From assembly GCA_016184115.1 (NCBI GenBank), contig JACPDH010000001.1, positions 25,213 through 89,212 of the forward strand: DNA of 64,000 nt. The letters are read 5' to 3'. Origin of the DNA: Acidobacteriota bacterium. GTDB lineage: Bacteria; Acidobacteriota; Thermoanaerobaculia; Gp7-AA8. The notes beneath the pieces are model-generated. The model was not told the DNA's origin and ran no database searches. It saw only the letters and a list, made by a program, of their open reading frames with translations. The position numbers and the translations under genes were made by a program. This document shows positions 63,883-64,000 of this stretch, piece by piece (positions within the stretch are counted from its first letter, which is position 1; the number at the start of each line of letters is the position of its first letter).

Positions 63883-64000
63883 TCACGTCTCGGGGCTGCG
63901 GTCAGGCGCGGCGGCGAACGCGGCCCCAACGAGGGCCGCGGCCAGGGCGCTCAGCGATACGCGCGGCATCGTCCAGCGCATCCAGGTGTCGAGCTCGTCG
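63883..64000 (-). CDS. C-terminal fragment of an unknown protein, cut by the window edge
   Basis: The last 38 codons of a minus-strand gene end at a TGA at 63883-63885. The reading frame gives DELDTWMRWTMPRVSLSALA followed by AALVGAAFAAAPDRSPET, so a hydrophobic segment lies close to the C-terminus. The start is outside the window and no family is recognised. The frame is supported by the absence of stops and by the convergent terminator, so confidence is modest. Confidence 0.45.
   Translation of the reverse strand, partial: DELDTWMRWTMPRVSLSALAAALVGAAFAAAPDRSPET

Overview
The window looks like chromosomal DNA of a GC-rich, Gram-negative, diderm bacterium. My best guess is Acidobacteriota or a close relative. 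This is an inference from four things: large Oar-like TonB-dependent receptors with an N-terminal carboxypeptidase-regulatory domain, sulfatase-like lipoproteins fused to TPR repeats, DUF1844/DUF4388/DUF5522 proteins, and secreted proteases ending in a shared 'FWVFYGGLTD'-type domain. Heptose (LPS core) genes and type IV pilus ATPases support an outer membrane. I see no rRNA, tRNA, CRISPR array, transposase or phage gene, so this is mostly ordinary chromosome with one accessory-looking block.

Layout. 1-4.6 kb (minus strand): pilT (cut by the window edge), pilB, a GT9 heptosyltransferase-like gene and the split heptose genes rfaE2 and rfaE1. 4.6-7.6 kb: a DUF5522 gene, a large heptad-repeat hairpin, cheW and a chemoreceptor. 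7.7-10.9 kb (plus): a double-FHA protein, a GGDEF diguanylate cyclase, lexA and an XRE regulator. 11.5-28.4 kb (minus): a block with two TonB-dependent receptors, four paralogous lipoprotein sulfatase-like/TPR proteins and one epimerase-like gene. 28.6-36.6 kb: tsaD, divergent from valS-birA-coaX-ggt-rpiA. 36.8-41.7 kb: a complete livKHMGF branched-chain amino-acid ABC transporter. 41.6-49.5 kb: a small lipoprotein, bioY, lon, nrdR, a flippase-like membrane protein, a histone-deacetylase-family gene and a GT4 glycosyltransferase. 49.8-53.4 kb: a three-gene set (DUF1844, a TPR/zinc-ribbon membrane protein, and a DUF4388/MshEN-like/pseudopilin-like fusion). 53.4-59.6 kb: thpR, aspA, clpB, a ZIP transporter and a methyltransferase. 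59.6-64 kb: a secreted Lys-C-like serine protease, a secreted unknown, a matrixin-type metalloprotease and the 3' end of one more gene.

How the genes work together. Several products bear on the cell surface: LPS heptose supply, pilus motors, c-di-GMP synthesis with PilB carrying a c-di-GMP-binding MshEN motif, and outer-membrane receptors next to surface-type lipoprotein hydrolases. The rest is housekeeping (tRNA charging and t6A modification, cofactor metabolism, proteostasis, SOS control).

The most unusual signals are at the DNA level. (1) Intergenic sequences with a strict 7-base period recur at six places. Each uses a different heptamer, and two are arranged as large inverted repeats. 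(2) The heptamer GCCTAAC/GTTAGGC occurs about 27 times by my manual count, in both orientations and several reading frames, although the codons it forces (TTA, CTA, AGG) are otherwise rare. (3) Paired REP-like inverted elements sit at two intergenic sites. At the protein level, the duplicated TonB receptor/sulfatase-TPR module is the best candidate for an undescribed system.
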